Shown here: positions 7,818-20,203 of the stretch, one piece after another
How the letters are laid out: each line of letters opens with the position of its first letter
How positions within the stretch are numbered: position 1 is the first letter of the stretch
Position numbers and translations under genes: made by a program
Notes under the pieces: model-generated
Seen by the model: the letters and a program-made list of their open reading frames with translations, nothing else
Database searches by the model: none
What the model was told of the DNA's origin: nothing
Assembly (NCBI GenBank): GCA_905194315.1
Contig: CAJJRX010000001.1
Location: 1 to 64,000, forward strand
Direction of reading: 5' to 3'
Source of the DNA: an uncultured Sutterella sp.
Lineage (GTDB): Bacteria; Pseudomonadota; Gammaproteobacteria; Burkholderiales; Burkholderiaceae_F
Length of the DNA: 64,000 bases

Positions 7818-9209
7818 TCAGTTCTCCGGAATGCTGCCGACGACCTCGGCCACCCATTCGGTGAGTTTTTCAACATAGGCAAGATCAAGCCACTCATTGG
7901 CTGCATGAGCACCGCTGTCAGGACCGAGAGCGCCGGTGTTGATGAAGGGGGCACCGGGGAAAGCAGCCTGGAATGCCGGCAGCGTACCGATGGAGGCTCC
8001 GCAGAGGACTGAGCCAACAGAGGTGCCAAACAGATTCCGGGTAATCTTTTCACTGCTCTGTCTGAGCCACTGAGGCCATTCCGGCGCGCAGAAACCTTCG
8101 CTGGCGGAAGCCTGGCTGATTTCAACGGTCGCATTGTAGGGCACATCAGTGGTCAGAGCGCGGATGGTGTCATCCAGCGCTGCTCTGGCATTGACTCCGG
8201 GCGGAATACGGAAGCTCAATTTCAGAGAGGTACTCGAGCGCACCAGACCGCTGGCCGTGGCTGTCGGCGGAAGACCGTCTGCACCGAGCACGGACAGGGT
8301 GGGCTTCCAGGTGCCTGCAATCAGTGCCGTGTATGCATCGGGTTGTGCAGACTGCGTGCCGGCATGGTATTTGAATCCGGTACGGGGGTCATACTCTGCG
8401 GAGATGTCTTTGGCCATATCGAGAATATATCCGGGGATCGGACTGTGCATGCTCTTAATGAGAACCTCTCCGGTACGGCTGTCTTCGAGTCGGTCCAGCA
8501 GTGCTCTCATGATCCGGAAGGAGCTGGGCACAATACCGCTCGCCACGCCGGAATGAGAGGGGGCGGAAAGAACACTGACCTTGACAATCAGACCGACAAT
8601 GCCGCGCAGAGACTGGGTAATCCAGACACGGGAGAAGTCGGTAGCAAACAGATCCAGGATGCAGATAAAGGCCGGGGAGCCAACACGGTCCTTGAGCATA
8701 TTGATGTACTGTGCGAGGTCGGTCGAACCCGATTCTTCATCGGTTTCAAACAGACCGCAGATCCTGGGGTGGGATTTTCCGCTCACTTCCAGTGCCTTAA
8801 CGGCAGTGAGCGTGCTGTAAAAACAGTATCCGTCGTCAACAGCACCACGACCGTACAGTCTGCCGTTCTTTACAACCGGTGTCCAGGGACCGAGCCCTTC
8901 ATCCCAACCGCTGGTTTCGGGCTGCTTGTCAAAATGCCCGTAAAAAAGTACCGGTTTTCCGGTATGCCCGCCTGTGGCGGGAATATCGAAAAAGAGAACA
9001 GGCGGAATACCGGGAAGCTGAATGATTTCAAATGTACCGCTGGGAAAGTGCTTCTGCGCCCAGGATTTACCTTCCTCGAGACTGCGGTGCAGAAAACCGT
9101 GTTCCTGCCACTGGTCATCAAAATCCTTGGACTTGGCCGGAATGCTGATAAACCGGCTCAAGGCTTCGAGGGTATCCCCCTTCCAGGCATCATGAATATA
9201 GGTTTTCAT
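7818..9209 (-). CDS. M20-family metallopeptidase (dipeptidase/deacylase)
   Basis: A 463-residue cytoplasmic di-zinc peptidase of the M20/CNDP-like group. Expected metal ligands are visible: H92 and D94 in YGHFDKQP, D125 in GRGAVDDGY, E158/E159 in FETDEES, an Asp in CILDLFATD near 186, and a late His in GPDSGAHAANEW. The dimerisation insert between about 200 and 330 is present. It probably cleaves small peptides or acyl-amino acids, but the substrate cannot be read from sequence. It leads a tight operon with the 71-residue gene and the HIT gene, and starts 5 bases after rlpA ends, so it may be read from the cell-shape operon. Confidence 0.85.
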   Translation of the reverse strand: MKTYIHDAWKGDTLEALSRFISIPAKSKDFDDQWQEHGFLHRSLEEGKSWAQKHFPSGTFEIIQLPGIPPVLFFDIPATGGHTGKPVLFYGHFDKQPETSGWDEGLGPWTPVVKNGRLYGRGAVDDGYCFYSTLTAVKALEVSGKSHPRICGLFETDEESGSTDLAQYINMLKDRVGSPAFICILDLFATDFSRVWITQSLRGIVGLIVKVSVLSAPSHSGVASGIVPSSFRIMRALLDRLEDSRTGEVLIKSMHSPIPGYILDMAKDISAEYDPRTGFKYHAGTQSAQPDAYTALIAGTWKPTLSVLGADGLPPTATASGLVRSSTSLKLSFRIPPGVNARAALDDTIRALTTDVPYNATVEISQASASEGFCAPEWPQWLRQSSEKITRNLFGTSVGSVLCGASIGTLPAFQAAFPGAPFINTGALGPDSGAHAANEWLDLAYVEKLTEWVAEVVGSIPEN

Positions 9210-9214
9210 AGGTT

Positions 9215-10165
9215 TTACCTCTGAATAGGAAATGCTGATACGCCCAGATTGTTGCCGATTGCCTGAGCAGCAGTTCTGGCGGTGTCAGAGGAGGCATACC
9301 GGCCGATAATGACCCGGTAGCCGTTGTTCTCTTTCACAATTCGGGTGCTGAGCTGATCGCCCATGCTCGAGAGTGTCGCCTCTGAGTGAGCGAGGAAAGC
9401 CTGCGCGTTGTCCTTTTCACTGAAGAAACCGACCTGAACACCCCAGTTGCCGGTCGGCGAATCAGGCATCACAGGTTCTGCTGCAGGCGTGCTTGTGCTG
9501 ACTGCAGGTACAGGTTCTCCCCGTGCAGAAGGCGAAACAGGGCTCACCCGAACAGGTTCGTTTTCGATGGGTGTAACCGCTGCTGTACTGGTACTGACCG
9601 CAGGTGTCTGAGTAGAGTCGTACCGCCCTGAGCGGATTTCACTGAAAGTAAGACGTCTCACACGTACGTGTCCCGTGCCTTTATTGGCGTAGCCGATACG
9701 TTTGGCCGCTGCATAGGAGAGGTCAATCACACGGCTGTTGATAAAGGGACCGCGGTCGTTCACACGCACAATGATTTTCCGGCCGTTGTCCAGATTGGTC
9801 ACTTCCGCATAGCTCGGCAGGGGCAGTGTCGGGTGAGCAGCCGTCATCGCGAACATGTTGTAGATTTCCCCTGTGGCAGTTTTTTTGCCGTGAAACTGCT
9901 TGCCGTACCAGGAGCCGGTGCCGGTCTGTGAGAAGGGCACATCCTCGGTAATCGGTACATAGGTTTTTCCCAGCACCCGGTAGGGTTTGAGCGTGCCGGA
10001 TTTGAAGGGTTCTACCCGCGGCTGGGCGTCCGGGCCGTCGGCCTCTTCACTGCTGGGAGGTCCGTCATTCTGAAAGTATTTTCCAGAGCCGGGTCCGTGG
10101 GTGGACGAGCAGGCGCTCAGCAGGAGCGGAATCACAATCACAAAAGGCAGTAAAAAAGCACGCAT
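9215..10165 (-). CDS. rlpA: RlpA-like septal-ring lytic transglycosylase lipoprotein
   Basis: A 316-residue lipoprotein with signal and lipobox LLSAC19. It has a double-psi beta-barrel domain (about 75-165, including GTGSWYGKQFHGKKTATGE and VNDRGPF) and a C-terminal SPOR domain (about 240-316, WGVQVGFFSEKDNAQAF). RlpA cleaves peptidoglycan strands lacking stem peptides, and SPOR brings it to the septum. The ATG at 10165 has GAGG 6 bases upstream; a GTG 30 bases earlier lacks this. It is the last gene of the mreBCD-mrdA-rodA block. Confidence 0.92.
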   Translation of the reverse strand: MRAFLLPFVIVIPLLLSACSSTHGPGSGKYFQNDGPPSSEEADGPDAQPRVEPFKSGTLKPYRVLGKTYVPITEDVPFSQTGTGSWYGKQFHGKKTATGEIYNMFAMTAAHPTLPLPSYAEVTNLDNGRKIIVRVNDRGPFINSRVIDLSYAAAKRIGYANKGTGHVRVRRLTFSEIRSGRYDSTQTPAVSTSTAAVTPIENEPVRVSPVSPSARGEPVPAVSTSTPAAEPVMPDSPTGNWGVQVGFFSEKDNAQAFLAHSEATLSSMGDQLSTRIVKENNGYRVIIGRYASSDTARTAAQAIGNNLGVSAFPIQR

Positions 10166-10231
10166 CAATAACCTCACACTTCTTGAGAGCCGCACAACAC
10201 CCGACTCTCTACAATCAACCGGATGGATTCT

Positions 10232-11353
10232 TTAACGGGACGCCCGCCTTGTTTCTGCAGATATTGACAGAAGAATGCCCGAGCAGATACCGAGAATCAT
10301 CAGTGCCGTACCACCGTAACTCATAAAAGGCAGAGGGACTCCGACCACCGGAAGAATCCCGCTCACCATGCCCATATTGACGAAGGTGTACGTGAAAAAT
10401 ATAGTGCCGATAGCTCCGGCAAGCAAACGCGAGAAGCGGTTTGTTGCATAAGCGGCAATGTAAAAGCTTCGTCCGATCAGGATGGCGTACAGAATCAGAA
10501 GGATAAGGTTTCCGACGAAACCGAACTCCTCACTGTAGACAGCAAAAAGAAAGTCGCTAGTTCTCTCGGGAATAAAATCCAGATGCGCCTGCGTTCCCTC
10601 CATCCAACCCTTTCCTGAAAAACCACCTGAGCCGATGGCGATCAGTGCCTGATTGATATGGAATCCCTTACCGAGCGGATCCCTTGACGGATCAAGCAGC
10701 GTCAGAATGCGTTCTCTCTGATAGTCGTGAAGCATTGTCCATATGAATGGCAGAGAGAGCAGAAAGCCGGCTACTGCCGTGACAATCACCCTGATATTGA
10801 GACCGGCAAAGAAAATGACAGCAAGCCCGGCAATAGCCACCAGAATGGCGGTACCAAGGTCAGGTTGCTTGAGAATAAACCCGACAGGGATCATTAGTAA
10901 GATCAGAGCAAACAGGTGATCCCATATACAGGTGTTTTCACCGCGTTTCTGGTAATACCAGGCCAGCATGAGCGGCGTGGTGAGCTTCATGATTTCTGAC
11001 GGCTGGATGCGAATGCCGATGTTGAGCCAGCGGGTTGCTCCTTTCACGGTAATTCCGAAAAGATGTGTCATCAGCAGCAGTACGCAACCGACAATGAAAA
11101 GCGGAACAGCAATTTTGGCGAGCGCCTTGACAGGGATATTCATCACAATAAACATGACCAGACCGGCAGCGGCGAGATTGCGGATCTGATCCTCCATACG
11201 CCAAGGCATGGAGTAGCTGGCCGAAAACAGCGCGATAAAGCCGATCGTACTGACCAGCACGACCACAGAAAGGATCACAAGATCGATCTGAGTAAGGCGG
11301 TGAAGTAACCCCTTAAGGGAGCGCCCTAACACAAAAGAGACATGATCAATCAT
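10232..11353 (-). CDS. rodA: Peptidoglycan glycosyltransferase RodA
   Basis: A 373-residue SEDS-family membrane protein with about ten transmembrane segments. It polymerises lipid II during cell elongation together with PBP2. Family marks include QPDLGTAILV, with the catalytic Asp, the loop IGSGGFSGKGWMEG, and DFLFAVYSEEFGF. Length is standard. Its start overlaps the stop of mrdA by four bases, coupling synthesis of the two partners. Confidence 0.95.
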   Translation of the reverse strand: MIDHVSFVLGRSLKGLLHRLTQIDLVILSVVVLVSTIGFIALFSASYSMPWRMEDQIRNLAAAGLVMFIVMNIPVKALAKIAVPLFIVGCVLLLMTHLFGITVKGATRWLNIGIRIQPSEIMKLTTPLMLAWYYQKRGENTCIWDHLFALILLMIPVGFILKQPDLGTAILVAIAGLAVIFFAGLNIRVIVTAVAGFLLSLPFIWTMLHDYQRERILTLLDPSRDPLGKGFHINQALIAIGSGGFSGKGWMEGTQAHLDFIPERTSDFLFAVYSEEFGFVGNLILLILYAILIGRSFYIAAYATNRFSRLLAGAIGTIFFTYTFVNMGMVSGILPVVGVPLPFMSYGGTALMILGICSGILLSISAETRRASR

Positions 11354-13278
11354 TTGGCTTTCCGTTTAGGTTGAGCCCCTTTTGAGGGCGGTGTTTCTTC
11401 TGCTTCTCTGACGACATGAGGCGGGGGCGGCAGCCCGAGATCGTTTTTGCCCAGCAGCCAGTATTCAAGCGCTGTACGGGCGATAGGTGCGGCGGCACTT
11501 GCCCCGAACCCGCCGTTTTCCACCAGCAGCGCCAGAGCAATCTTCGGATTTTTGGCCGGTGCGAAGGCAATAAAGAGCGCATGGTCCTGCTGACGCTTAC
11601 GCAGTTTCTTCGTTTTGAAGTTTTCGTCCTGCGCAACAGAGATCACCTGTGCGGTACCGGTTTTGCCTGCCACATCGATCGGGAACCCGGCAAAAATCCG
11701 GCGTGCAGTACCGATTTTAGTCACATCCACCATGCCGCTGATAACTGTTTCCAGATGAGCGGGCTTAATGGGAATCGTATTGGTCGGTTTTTCGTCAACC
11801 ACTGTGAAAGTCTGCTTGAGCGGATCCTCAATGGTTTTGACCAGATGCGGAGTCATAACCACCCCTTTGTTGGCCAGAGTGGCCACCGCATGGGCGAGCT
11901 GAAGCAGGGTAAACGAGTTGTAGCCCTGACCGATACCGATGGAGGGCGTATCCCCGATGAGCCAGTCACGCTTGAAGCGCTTTTCCTTCCATTCCCGGCT
12001 TGGCAGAATACCAGCCTGTTCGCCGACAAGGTCGATACCGGTTCTCTGCCCGAATCCCCAGGGTTTCATGTAGTCATGAATGGCATCAACCCCCATTTTG
12101 TGGGCAAGCCAGTAGTAGTAAACGTCAGAGGAGAGTGCCAGAGAGCGCCGCAGATTCAGCGGTCCTTTGGGAACACCGCTTGCGTCACGGAATTTGTGGT
12201 TGCCCAGCTGGTAGTACCCGATGTCGTTGAGTACGTAATCAGCCGTTGTGGCTCCTGTGGAAAGACCGGCTAGTGCCATGAAGGGCTTATAGGTGGAACC
12301 GATCGGGTACACCCCGCGCATGGCGCGGTTAAAAAGCGGTCTGTCCTCATTGGTATTGAGTTCATTCCAGGACTCCGGATCAATGCCGCCGGGGAAAAGA
12401 TTCGGGTCGTAGGTTGGCTTGGAGACAAACGCCAGAATATCCCCCGTTTTGGGTTCAATGGCAATCAGAGCTCCGGTGTTGTCCCCGAATCGCTCCTCCA
12501 CAATACGCTGCAGATTCATGTCGACAGTCAGGTGCAGGTTTTTGCCTGCCGAAGGCGGTGTGATGCTCAAAGAGCGTACCGCATGACCGCCGGCGGTAAT
12601 CTCCAGCGTTTCATGTCCCGGTTTGCCATGCAGAAACGCCTCATAGCTGCGTTCGATGCCAACCTTACCGATGGTGCGCTCCCCGTCATACTGCTCGAGG
12701 ATTCCCTCATCGCTGAGCCGGTCCTGATCACGCTGCGACAGCGAACCTATGTAGCCGAGAAAGTGACTCCCCGTGGCCCCGTTCGGGTATACACGGAACT
12801 GGCGCTGGTTGATTTCCACACCGGGGAAACGCCAGGCCTGCGACAGAAAGACTGCCACCTCTTTTTCATTAAGCCCCTGGCGCAACGGAATTGAGTCGTA
12901 GCGTTGAAAGTCCTCCCGGAGCCGGTGAAAGCGCCGGATATCTGCCGGTGTAATGGAAATAATGCTTGAGAGTGATTCAATCGTCTGCTTCAGATCTCCG
13001 GTCTTGTCCGGGGTGATTTCCAGCGAGTAGACCATCTGGTTCTGAGCGAGCACCTCGTTGTTGCGGTCAAAAATCAGGCCGCGGGTGCCCTGCAACGGAA
13101 CGGTTACAGTACGGTTGCGTTCGGCTTTTTCAACGTAGGAGGTCTGATTGAGAATCTGCAGCCATGCAAAACGGCACACCAGAAGTGCAAAAAAGACTAA
13201 GACCAAGCCATAGAGAAAGGCAAGGCGCTTTCTGAAGGGCTTAATGTCAAAATCGTCTTTTTGAAAATCCAAAGCCAT
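11350..13278 (-). CDS. mrdA: Penicillin-binding protein 2 (transpeptidase)
   Basis: A 642-residue class B PBP that crosslinks peptidoglycan in the elongasome. It has one N-terminal membrane anchor (about 20-42), a dimerisation/pedestal region (to about 240) and a transpeptidase domain. The domain carries S328TYK (catalytic serine), S383SD, and K539TGTA. The C-terminus ends in a Lys/Arg/Pro-rich tail. It sits between mreD and rodA, the conserved order. Confidence 0.95.
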   Translation of the reverse strand: MALDFQKDDFDIKPFRKRLAFLYGLVLVFFALLVCRFAWLQILNQTSYVEKAERNRTVTVPLQGTRGLIFDRNNEVLAQNQMVYSLEITPDKTGDLKQTIESLSSIISITPADIRRFHRLREDFQRYDSIPLRQGLNEKEVAVFLSQAWRFPGVEINQRQFRVYPNGATGSHFLGYIGSLSQRDQDRLSDEGILEQYDGERTIGKVGIERSYEAFLHGKPGHETLEITAGGHAVRSLSITPPSAGKNLHLTVDMNLQRIVEERFGDNTGALIAIEPKTGDILAFVSKPTYDPNLFPGGIDPESWNELNTNEDRPLFNRAMRGVYPIGSTYKPFMALAGLSTGATTADYVLNDIGYYQLGNHKFRDASGVPKGPLNLRRSLALSSDVYYYWLAHKMGVDAIHDYMKPWGFGQRTGIDLVGEQAGILPSREWKEKRFKRDWLIGDTPSIGIGQGYNSFTLLQLAHAVATLANKGVVMTPHLVKTIEDPLKQTFTVVDEKPTNTIPIKPAHLETVISGMVDVTKIGTARRIFAGFPIDVAGKTGTAQVISVAQDENFKTKKLRKRQQDHALFIAFAPAKNPKIALALLVENGGFGASAAAPIARTALEYWLLGKNDLGLPPPPHVVREAEETPPSKGAQPKRKAK

Positions 13279-13301
13279 AATGGTGCAGTTAAAAACAACG
13301 C

Positions 13302-13835
13302 TCAGAGTGCGTTATCAGATTGTTTACGACGTTCGGGCCAGGACAGAACCTTACCCGCAAAAGGCCACAGAAGACCTGCGGTGATACTCTGCAGGAACCA
13401 GACAGGTGTAGGCCAGAGTCCGTCAAGCCACAGCCGCACCAGCAGTACCACAACCTGCGAGATCAGCAGGAAGGGGATGATATGAAGCATCTGACCCAGC
13501 GGACCGAACCACGGAATGCGCCGGTGGAAGGAGTAGGTCAGATAAGAGAGTACGACATAGCCGAGTGCCTGCTGACCGAGCACACTCCCGTTGTGCACGT
13601 CCATGAGCAGCCCGCAGATAAAAGCAATGGTCATTCCGACGTAGCGCGGATAGAGCATTGTCCAGTAAACGAGCGTGAGAGCAAGAAAATCCGGCAGCCA
13701 CAGTGCTCTGGCCTCAGCAGCGATGATGTTGAGGAGGTAGCTGACGATAAAAGTCAGAATAATCCACCACGGACTCACCGGTTTATGGATGCGGCCATTA
13801 AAGGGCTGATCAGGATCGATTTGACGATATGGCAT
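13302..13835 (-). CDS. mreD: Rod shape-determining protein MreD
   Basis: A 177-residue inner-membrane protein with five or so hydrophobic segments, typical for MreD, which links MreB and MreC to the wall-synthesis enzymes. The N-terminal part begins with a short polar stretch (PYRQIDPDQPFNGRI) before the first membrane helix. The start ATG shares its first base with the last base of the mreC stop, so the two are coupled. Confidence 0.9.
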   Translation of the reverse strand: MPYRQIDPDQPFNGRIHKPVSPWWIILTFIVSYLLNIIAAEARALWLPDFLALTLVYWTMLYPRYVGMTIAFICGLLMDVHNGSVLGQQALGYVVLSYLTYSFHRRIPWFGPLGQMLHIIPFLLISQVVVLLVRLWLDGLWPTPVWFLQSITAGLLWPFAGKVLSWPERRKQSDNAL

Positions 13836-14734
13836 TATCGGCCCGCCCTACGTTTGATTTTGTCAACCTGCAGTTTCTCCGCCTCATCGAGCTCACGGGT
13901 CGGTTCAGGATCCGTCAGAATCACCACTGCAAACTGCAGTGTGTCGTCGGTATAGGTTGAACTGACCGACACATTTTTATAGATCTCGCCGGACTGGTAA
14001 TGGATGTCATATATCTGACCGACGGGAATGTCTTTCGGGTAGATATGATCGAGCCCGGAAGTTATCAGTCTGTCGCCCGGTTTAATGTCACTTGAGGGCG
14101 GAACAAATTTCAGTTCCATCAGAGGGTCTCCGCTGCCGTGCAGGACAAAAAACTGCCCTGTACGTTCATTTCTGACGGAGATCTGCTGGCGGTGATCGGT
14201 GAGCAGTGTCACCTCGGCCTGATGCGCCACCACACGGGATATCAGGCCCAGAACCCCCTGCGTACCCAGTACGGGCATTCCCATCTGAACACCTTGTGCC
14301 TCACCGACATTGATTTTTATGCGGCGGGTGAACTGATCCGCCACCTTACCGATCACTTCGGCTGTAACTGTTTTGCCTGCCGATCTCGGCACCGCATTGA
14401 GCAGCTGACGCAACTGTGCATTTTCTTTCTCAAGCTCTTTAATCCGGACATTTTCAAGAGAGAGTGTCTGGTTGGCGAGCGTGAGTTCATTGACTGTAGC
14501 CGTCAGCTTTGCTTTGCTTACAAAATACCCTTCCGAGCTGTGAAACCATTCACCCGGAATAGACATCAGCGAGGCAATAGGCGTCGTGACGGTCAGGATA
14601 GTGCTGCGAAATCCGTCCAGAGATTTGAGTCGTCCATCCACAAGGATCAGGACGACGCAAATGAAGGCAAAAACGATAAAACGGATTTTTGCCGAGACGC
14701 CTTGCCGGAATAATGGCGGTGGACCGTACTCCAT
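13835..14734 (-). CDS. mreC: Rod shape-determining protein MreC
   Basis: A 299-residue bitopic protein with one N-terminal membrane helix (about 17-35), a coiled coil (about 75-110, ENVRIKELEKENAQLRQLL), then the two beta-barrel domains that bind PBP2 (VIGKVADQFTRRIKINVGE, GMPVLGTQGVLGLI, LITSGLDHIYPKDIPVG). It scaffolds the elongasome in the periplasm. It follows mreB by 9 bases. Confidence 0.95.
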   Translation of the reverse strand: MEYGPPPLFRQGVSAKIRFIVFAFICVVLILVDGRLKSLDGFRSTILTVTTPIASLMSIPGEWFHSSEGYFVSKAKLTATVNELTLANQTLSLENVRIKELEKENAQLRQLLNAVPRSAGKTVTAEVIGKVADQFTRRIKINVGEAQGVQMGMPVLGTQGVLGLISRVVAHQAEVTLLTDHRQQISVRNERTGQFFVLHGSGDPLMELKFVPPSSDIKPGDRLITSGLDHIYPKDIPVGQIYDIHYQSGEIYKNVSVSSTYTDDTLQFAVVILTDPEPTRELDEAEKLQVDKIKRRAGR

Positions 14735-14743
14735 GGGATACGA

Positions 14744-15811
<1,068 letters not shown>

Positions 15812-16053
15812 TTAGGGAGATGAGCTGCTGTAAGCAAGAGGGCGCAGGCACCCCAGGACACCATGACAAAAGGTTGATTATTGCCTTTGTGGCAGAGCTT
15901 TAGCAACCTTAGTTTAATTTTTAATGATAAACTAACTAGTCCTTTAATGCTGACAAGAAGCCGTTTCTTGACATGATTCTGTTGTGTGGGAGTGTTTCAA
16001 AAGCCCGCCTCAGCATACATATTCCCAGTTTATTCTCAGAACTGAAGAGCGCT

Positions 16054-16341
16054 ATGTCTTTAACTATGGATGACATTCACCGTATCGCAGACCTGGGTTG
16101 CATCGATATCTCCGATGAGCAGGCCAAAGTGATTCAGGGTGAACTCAACGATATTTTTCAAATGATTGAACGTATAGCCAGCGTGGATACCGAAGGTGTC
16201 GCTCCGATGCCGAATCCCCACGATGGTGTTCAACGTCTGCGTGATGACGTGGTGACTGAATCCAATCAGCGCGAAGCGAATATGCAGAATGCCCCCGAAC
16301 GGGAGGCAGGCTGCTTCCTCGTTCCCCGTGTTATCGAATAA
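16054..16341 (+). CDS. gatC: Asp/Glu-tRNA amidotransferase subunit C
   Basis: A 95-residue small subunit that stabilises the GatCAB amidotransferase. The typical region LTMDDIHRIADLGCIDISDE is at the start, and the C-terminal half contains LRDDVV, the usual GatC LRxD segment. The ATG at 16054 is chosen because AAGAG lies upstream and the family begins at this point; an in-frame extension to 15973 is not family-like. A TTGACA element lies about 81 bases upstream but has no good -10 partner. Confidence 0.9.
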   Translation: MSLTMDDIHRIADLGCIDISDEQAKVIQGELNDIFQMIERIASVDTEGVAPMPNPHDGVQRLRDDVVTESNQREANMQNAPEREAGCFLVPRVIE

Positions 16342-16437
16342 CTTTCACCTGGAAAGTTCTCGTCACTGTTAATGACTGACGAGATGCCCTGAAGAGCACA
16401 GCGGTGCCGCTATGCCCGCTGAGTGAACCCTTCAGGG
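16340..16437 (+). ncRNA. Structured gatC-gatA intergenic RNA with three consecutive hairpins
   Basis: The 112-base spacer is almost fully folded. Hairpin 1: AACTTTC/GAAAGTT (16340-16346, 16352-16358), loop of 5. Hairpin 2: CTCGTCA/TGACGAG (16359-16365, 16377-16383), loop of 11. Hairpin 3: outer arms CCCTGAAG/CTTCAGGG (16387-16394, 16430-16437) around AGCGG/CCGCT (16400-16411). No T tract follows, so these are not simple terminators. I match it to no riboswitch family. The function is unknown; RNA processing or attenuation within the operon is inference. Confidence 0.5.
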
Positions 16438-16453
16438 AGCGCTGGAGTAAAAA

Positions 16454-17911
16454 ATGAAAGATTTGACTTATGCCTCCATCAGTGAGCTCTCGCAGATGCT
16501 CAAGGCCAAGGAGGTCTCCGCTGTGGAGCTGGCTCAGCACTTTCTCGACCGCATCGAACAGCATCGCGATCTGAATGCCTTTCTGGATGTGCGTCCCGAA
16601 GCGACGCTTGAGCAGGCCCGTGCGGCGGATGAACGTATTGCCAACGGTACCGCCGGTGATCTGACGGGGATTCCCATTGCACACAAGGACATCTTTGTGA
16701 CCCGTGAGTGGGCATCCACTGCAGCCTCCAAAATGCTTCAGGGGTATATGAGCCCCTTTGATGCCACTGTTGTTGAAGGCCTCAAGAATGCCGGCATGGT
16801 CTGCCTGGGCAAACTCAACTGTGACGAATTTGCTATGGGCAGCGGTAATGAAAACTCTGCCTACGGCAAGGTGTTTAACCCCTGGGATGCCAATGCAGTG
16901 CCCGGCGGCTCCTCGGGCGGTTCCTCCGCCTGTATCGCTGCAGGTCTTGCGCCGATTGCCACCGGTACCGATACCGGCGGTTCCATCCGCGAACCGGCGG
17001 CTTTTGCCGGTGTGACCGGGATGAAGCCGACATATGGCCGTCCTTCCCGCTGGGGCATGATCGCATTCGCCTCTTCGCTTGATACGGCCGGTCTGCTCGG
17101 TCATTCCGCAGAAGACTGCGCCCGTGTGCTCGGCAGCATGGTCGGCTTTGACGCCAAGGATTCCACCTCGGTTCAGCAGCCGACGGAAGATTTCACCCGG
17201 CTGCTGAAAAAGAGTGTTCGCGGTCTGAAACTCGGTGTGCCGCGCAAGTGGCTCGGCGAGGGTGTAGACCCTGAATTGCGCAAGTCCATTCTTGACGCGA
17301 TCGAATTCTACCGTTCTGAAGGCGTTGAGATTGTGGATATTGAACTGCCGATGGCAGAACTCGGTGTGCCGGTGTATTACGTTGTCGCCTGTGCTGAAGC
17401 CTCCTCGAATCTTTCCCGCTTTGACGGTGTGCGATACGGTCACCGGGCCAAGGATTACACCGACATTGTCGATATGATGAAGAAGTCCCGCAATGAAGGT
17501 TTCGGTCCTGAGCCCAAGCGCCGCATCATGATTGGCACCTATGTGCTTTCTCACGGCTACTACGATGCCTACTATCTGAAGGCTCAGCGTGTTCGCCGAC
17601 TCATCAGTGAAGAGTTCCGCCGGGTTTTTGAAAGCGTGGATGCGATCATCAGCCCCGTGACCACCGGTACGGCATATGACTTCGGTGCCAATGCTGACCC
17701 GGTCTCCGCCTATCTCTCCGACCTGTACACAGTGCCGTCCTCTCTGGCCGGTCTGCCCGGTCTGGCCCTGCCGAGCGGCATTCATTCCAACGGCCGTCCG
17801 CTGGGGTTCCAGCTGATCGGCCCGACGTTCTCCGAGGCACGCCTGCTGCAGATGGGCGACGCCTGGCAGAGTGCAACAGACTGGCATATGAAACGCCCGG
17901 GCGGGTACTAA
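16454..17911 (+). CDS. gatA: Asp/Glu-tRNA amidotransferase subunit A
   Basis: A 485-residue amidase-signature subunit that hydrolyses glutamine to supply ammonia for converting Glu-tRNA(Gln) or Asp-tRNA(Asn). The Ser-cisSer-Lys triad is visible as K78 (IAHKDIF), S153 (GGSSGG) and S177 (TGGSIR). Length is normal. It begins 112 bases after gatC, behind a structured spacer, with GGAG before the ATG. Confidence 0.97.
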   Translation: MKDLTYASISELSQMLKAKEVSAVELAQHFLDRIEQHRDLNAFLDVRPEATLEQARAADERIANGTAGDLTGIPIAHKDIFVTREWASTAASKMLQGYMSPFDATVVEGLKNAGMVCLGKLNCDEFAMGSGNENSAYGKVFNPWDANAVPGGSSGGSSACIAAGLAPIATGTDTGGSIREPAAFAGVTGMKPTYGRPSRWGMIAFASSLDTAGLLGHSAEDCARVLGSMVGFDAKDSTSVQQPTEDFTRLLKKSVRGLKLGVPRKWLGEGVDPELRKSILDAIEFYRSEGVEIVDIELPMAELGVPVYYVVACAEASSNLSRFDGVRYGHRAKDYTDIVDMMKKSRNEGFGPEPKRRIMIGTYVLSHGYYDAYYLKAQRVRRLISEEFRRVFESVDAIISPVTTGTAYDFGANADPVSAYLSDLYTVPSSLAGLPGLALPSGIHSNGRPLGFQLIGPTFSEARLLQMGDAWQSATDWHMKRPGGY

Positions 17912-17933
17912 TTTGAGCAGTGGAGAATAAAGA

Positions 17934-19382
<1,449 letters not shown>

Positions 19383-19401
19383 AGCCCGTCGAAAGGCTGG
19401 A

Positions 19402-19440
19402 AAAAAAGCGGCGGAGAACTGATTCTCACGCCGCTTTTTG
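19402..19440. terminator. Bidirectional terminator between gatB and pyrE
   Basis: Arms AAAAAGCGGCG/CGCCGCTTTTT plus inner GAGAA/TTCTC form a long hairpin flanked by A and T runs on both sides. It can therefore serve the plus-strand gatCAB and the convergent pyrE. Confidence 0.88.
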
Positions 19441-19450
19441 TTACTTTGTA

Positions 19451-20128
19451 TCAGGCACCGTATCTGGCACGGTATTGGGCCACAGCACTCTGATAGCGGG
19501 AAATACTTTGCGCAAGCGCCGAGGTTCCCTGCATAAAGCTCAGGAGGTCAGCAAGGTTGATGATGGAGACCACATTGAAGCCGAAGGTTTCCTGAACGTT
19601 CTGCACTGCAGAGGTTTGTGTAAGGTTCACAGCATCTCCGCCTTTTTCCATACGGTCCAGCGCAATCAGCACGCCGGCAGTGGTTGCTCCGGCATTGCGG
19701 ATGATATTGACGGACTCACGTACGGAGGTGCCCGCGGAGATGACGTCATCGATGATAACCACACGTCCGGCAAGAGGCGCGCCGACGATTACGCCGCCTT
19801 CACCGTGATCCTTGGCTTCCTTACGGTTAAAAGCCCAGGGGACATCCGCGCCAAGGCGTGCTAAATTCATAGCTACGCTTGCAGCAAGGGGAATCCCTTT
19901 ATAGGCGGGTCCGAAGATCATATCGAACTCAATGAGCTGTTTTTCCCGTGCCTCGAGCAGCGTTCTGGCATAAAAGTAGCCAAGTTTGTCGAGAAGTGCA
20001 CCGGTGTTGAACAGACCGGCGTTGAAGAAATACGGGGACAGACGCCCGGCTTTGGTCTTGAATTCGCCAAAGCGCAATACATTGGCCTCGAGTGCAAATT
20101 CAATAAACTGATGTTGTAAGGTAGACAT
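19451..20128 (-). CDS. pyrE: Orotate phosphoribosyltransferase
   Basis: A 225-residue enzyme that joins orotate to PRPP to give OMP in pyrimidine synthesis. The PRPP loop VVIIDDVISAGTS is at 123-135, and KTKAGRLSPYFFNAG (24-38) forms part of the substrate site. The ATG at 20128 has GGAG 6 bases upstream; a longer in-frame extension would run into the divergent xthA gene. It is separated from xthA by 75 bases. Confidence 0.95.
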   Translation of the reverse strand: MSTLQHQFIEFALEANVLRFGEFKTKAGRLSPYFFNAGLFNTGALLDKLGYFYARTLLEAREKQLIEFDMIFGPAYKGIPLAASVAMNLARLGADVPWAFNRKEAKDHGEGGVIVGAPLAGRVVIIDDVISAGTSVRESVNIIRNAGATTAGVLIALDRMEKGGDAVNLTQTSAVQNVQETFGFNVVSIINLADLLSFMQGTSALAQSISRYQSAVAQYRARYGA

Positions 20129-20203
20129 GTTGACTCCAGAGGGATGAGTGCGGTGAATTGTACTCTGATGCCTCTGATGAGAGGTCTGACAGAAAGGAAA
20201 AAA

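Noticed and set aside
15968..15996. TTGACA before gatC as a promoter
   Set aside because: The -35 is perfect but no acceptable -10 follows at 16-18 bases.
16331..17887. 518-residue open frame opposite gatA
   Set aside because: It is fully antisense to a conserved, motif-complete gene, has no ribosome site and no recognisable domain. It reflects codon bias of the real gene.
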